DNA from: Deltaproteobacteria bacterium
Lineage (GTDB): Bacteria > Myxococcota_A > UBA796
Assembly: GCA_002707085.1 (NCBI GenBank)
Contig: PALY01000002.1
Span: 7,430-13,217 of the forward strand
Length of the DNA stretch: 5,788 bases
Direction of reading: 5' to 3'
The notes beneath the pieces were generated by a model. That model was not told the DNA's origin, made no database searches, and saw only the letters and a program-made list of their open reading frames with translations. Both the position numbers and the translations under genes were made by a program. This document shows, piece after piece, positions 5,274-5,788 of the stretch (position 1 is its first letter; each line of letters starts with the position of its first letter).

Positions 5274-5788
5274 ATGGGAAATCGTTCACGTCCAACCTGG
5301 CTGCGCATCTTTATTGAGTATGCGGGTCCGCACCGCTGGAGTTTTTTAGCGGGAGCCATTTGCTTGTTGTTGACCAACTGGCTGACCGTCATGATTCCCG
5401 TTGAACTGGGTCAGGGGATTGATTCCCTTTCAGACCCGGCCAGTGTCGAGCGCGCTGCATGGACCATCGCAGCGATGGGGTTGGGGATTGTGGTGGTCCG
5501 AACGCTATCCAGGGTGTTGTTCTTTAATCCTGGCCGGGACATAGAATATCGGCTTCGTAAAGATCTATTTGCCCATCTGTTATCGCTTCAGCCCACCTTT
5601 TATGCGGGCAAGCGTACGGGGGATATTGTCAGTCGTGCCAGCAACGACATCACCTGGACACGGGCGATGGTTGGCTTCGGTTTGATGCAGGTTGTGAATA
5701 CGACATTGGCCATCGTATTGACCGGCTGGAAGATGATCGACATCTCATGGCAGCTCACTTTGTATACGTTGGTGCCCGTTGTGGTTGC
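5274..5788 (+). CDS. Type I ABC exporter, N-terminal transmembrane domain (3' end beyond window)
   Basis: The visible 171 codons encode the first part of an ABC exporter half-transporter of the multidrug/lipid (MsbA/MdlA-like) type, which uses ATP to move a substrate out across the inner membrane. Helix 1 is at about 22-46 (starting WSFLAGAICLLL) and ends with IPVELGQGIDSL, a common extracellular-turn pattern. Helix 2 is at about 62-84. The first intracellular loop carries the family signature RLRKDLFAHLLSLQPTFY followed by KRTGDIVSRASNDI. Helix 3 is at about 131-152 and helix 4 starts near 159. The nucleotide-binding domain (Walker A, ABC signature, Walker B) should lie past the right edge, so an intact ATPase cannot be confirmed here. 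ATG 5274 is 4 bp after the small ORF stop. The substrate is unknown. If it works as a heterodimer, a partner gene would be expected just downstream. Confidence 0.93.
   Translation, partial: MGNRSRPTWLRIFIEYAGPHRWSFLAGAICLLLTNWLTVMIPVELGQGIDSLSDPASVERAAWTIAAMGLGIVVVRTLSRVLFFNPGRDIEYRLRKDLFAHLLSLQPTFYAGKRTGDIVSRASNDITWTRAMVGFGLMQVVNTTLAIVLTGWKMIDISWQLTLYTLVPVVV

Overview
This window holds ordinary bacterial chromosomal DNA of moderate GC (mid-50s per cent by eye). The mix of genes suggests a Deltaproteobacteria-like host (Myxococcota/Bradymonadota style): a membrane HAMP class III cyclase, a CxxC zinc-ribbon protein of unknown function, an M28 peptidase fused to a membrane domain, and an ABC exporter. 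That placement is an inference from gene style only; the window contains no rRNA or other marker gene. I see no tRNA, rRNA, CRISPR array, insertion sequence, phage gene or convincing intrinsic terminator.

Layout. Positions 1-1536 (minus strand) encode a six-helix membrane protein with a HAMP domain and a class III adenylate/guanylate cyclase domain; its last residues lie beyond the left edge. A 209-bp intergenic region (1537-1745) separates it from a divergent plus-strand gene (1746-2960). That gene encodes a 404-residue protein with an N-terminal four-cysteine zinc ribbon and an otherwise unrecognised body. Its 3' end overlaps by 14 bp the end of a convergent minus-strand pair: an M28 metallopeptidase with a multi-helix C-terminal domain (3792-5084), then an alpha/beta hydrolase (2947-3771) 20 bp downstream. 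On the plus strand, 35 bp from the chosen peptidase start, lies a 49-codon ORF (5120-5269) with a near-perfect Shine-Dalgarno sequence. It ends 4 bp before a type I ABC exporter gene (5274 onward) that is cut by the right edge.

How the genes may relate. The cyclase probably turns an envelope signal into a cyclic nucleotide. The peptidase and hydrolase look co-transcribed and could act on peptide or ester substrates in sequence, but nothing in the sequence names a substrate. The small ORF and the ABC gene look translationally coupled. The peptidase and ABC units are divergent and very tightly packed, so their promoters must lie inside each other's transcribed sequence.

I do not see a clear new multi-gene system. 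The points most worth a second look are a Lys-to-Gln change at the cyclase's substrate-specifying position, the peptidase-membrane fusion without an N-terminal export signal, and the small ORF ahead of the exporter.
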